From assembly GCA_031763025.1 (NCBI GenBank), contig JASSKH010000015.1, positions 13,260,774-13,324,773 of the forward strand: a stretch of 64,000 nucleotides of DNA, read 5' to 3'. This document shows, piece by piece, positions 63,798 to 64,000 of the stretch. The notes under the pieces are model-generated. The model ran no database searches and was not told the origin of the DNA. It saw nothing but the letters and a program-made list of their open reading frames with translations. Numbering within the stretch: the first letter of the stretch is position 1; the number at the start of each line of letters is the position of its first letter. A program made the translations under genes and the position numbers. This stretch comes from Macrocystis pyrifera (lineage: Eukaryota > Sar > Phaeophyceae > Laminariales > Laminariaceae).

Positions 63798-63935
63798 CCA
63801 ACGACACCCGCGGGTCGGGTCAGGACTTGTCGAAATATCACGAGTTGGGTCGGGTCGGGTCGGGTCGGGTCTCCCGTACCCGACCCGACCCGACCTGACC
63901 CGCGAGGTTTGATCCGATCTGTGAACAGCACTGCT
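63798..63935. mobile_element. CGGGT-repeat foldback element, copy 2
   Basis: ACACCCGCGGGTCGGGTCAGG, AATATCACGAGTTGGG, (TCGGG)n, (CCCGA)n, CCGCGAGGTTTGATCCG, CTGTGAACAGCACTGCTATG. Confidence 0.75.
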
Positions 63936-64000
63936 ATGTATCCGTATCGTAGCACGGGTCTCGCGATGAAAACGTACCGGGCACGAAAAACAGGTGCGGG

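Overview
This window is nuclear DNA from an intron-rich eukaryote, most likely an ochrophyte (stramenopile) alga and plausibly a brown alga or close relative. Three things point there. A first exon at 155-394 (minus) looks like a bipartite plastid-targeting presequence with a hydrophobic signal and an ASAFAP-like site (VGA/FSVAP). A Golgi-type PF03407 glycosyltransferase and a DUF1295/steroid-5-alpha-reductase-like membrane enzyme are each cut into small exons by roughly 0.4-3 kb introns. Canonical GT-AG introns hold nearly all the DNA between exons. There are no bacterial operons, no rRNA, and no LTR, retroviral or Polinton-like element that I can recognise.

Genes. Host coding sequence is only a few percent of the window. 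(1) A DUF1295-family gene on the plus strand has seven phase-consistent exons between 33565 and 42521; both ends of the protein are unresolved. (2) A PF03407 nucleotide-diphospho-sugar transferase gene on the plus strand begins at about 52.5-52.9 kb. It has a very long acidic stalk exon, then catalytic exons at 57332-57529, 60662-60768 and 62129-62291, with possible terminal exons to 63181. (3) At 22.2-22.8 kb an inverted CCAAT-box/CRE-like promoter separates a minus-strand two-exon gene start from a weaker plus-strand start. (4) Single unassigned exons lie at 155-394 (minus) and 30222-30369 (plus).

Repeats by region. 1-9 kb: satellites and hairpin MITEs, including one satellite present as two inverted arrays 5 kb apart. 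9.2-14.1 kb: a LINE (LINE-B) split by a second LINE (LINE-A) with a 5-bp target duplication, then a 98-nt C run. 14-21 kb: GATC-rich repeats, including a 1.1-kb inverted repeat. 20-27.5 kb: LINE-A 3' ends and a tRNA-derived SINE. 30.8-32.4 kb: TTAA-flanked palindromic MITEs. 33.2-42.5 kb: the DUF1295 gene, with introns filled by an 840-bp poly(C)-bounded repeat, a LINE-B copy carrying three insertions, and microsatellites. 43-48 kb: minisatellites. 51-52 kb: SINEs. 52.4-63.2 kb: the glycosyltransferase gene. 63.5-64 kb: MITE and foldback.

The dominant mobile family, called MITE-1 here, is a ~108-bp element with long terminal inverted repeats beginning TTACGGGGG and TA target duplications (Tc1/mariner-like). 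I count 24 copies plus one relic. One copy ends exactly at the 3' splice site of a glycosyltransferase exon. Two short words, TATTAATA and TACCWGGTA, are scattered in large excess. Both also occur as clean TA-for-TA insertions inside MITE-1 copies, which fits excision scars of TA-targeting transposons. Intergenic and intronic DNA here therefore looks like a dense record of cut-and-paste and poly(C)-associated retrotransposition activity around ordinary algal genes.
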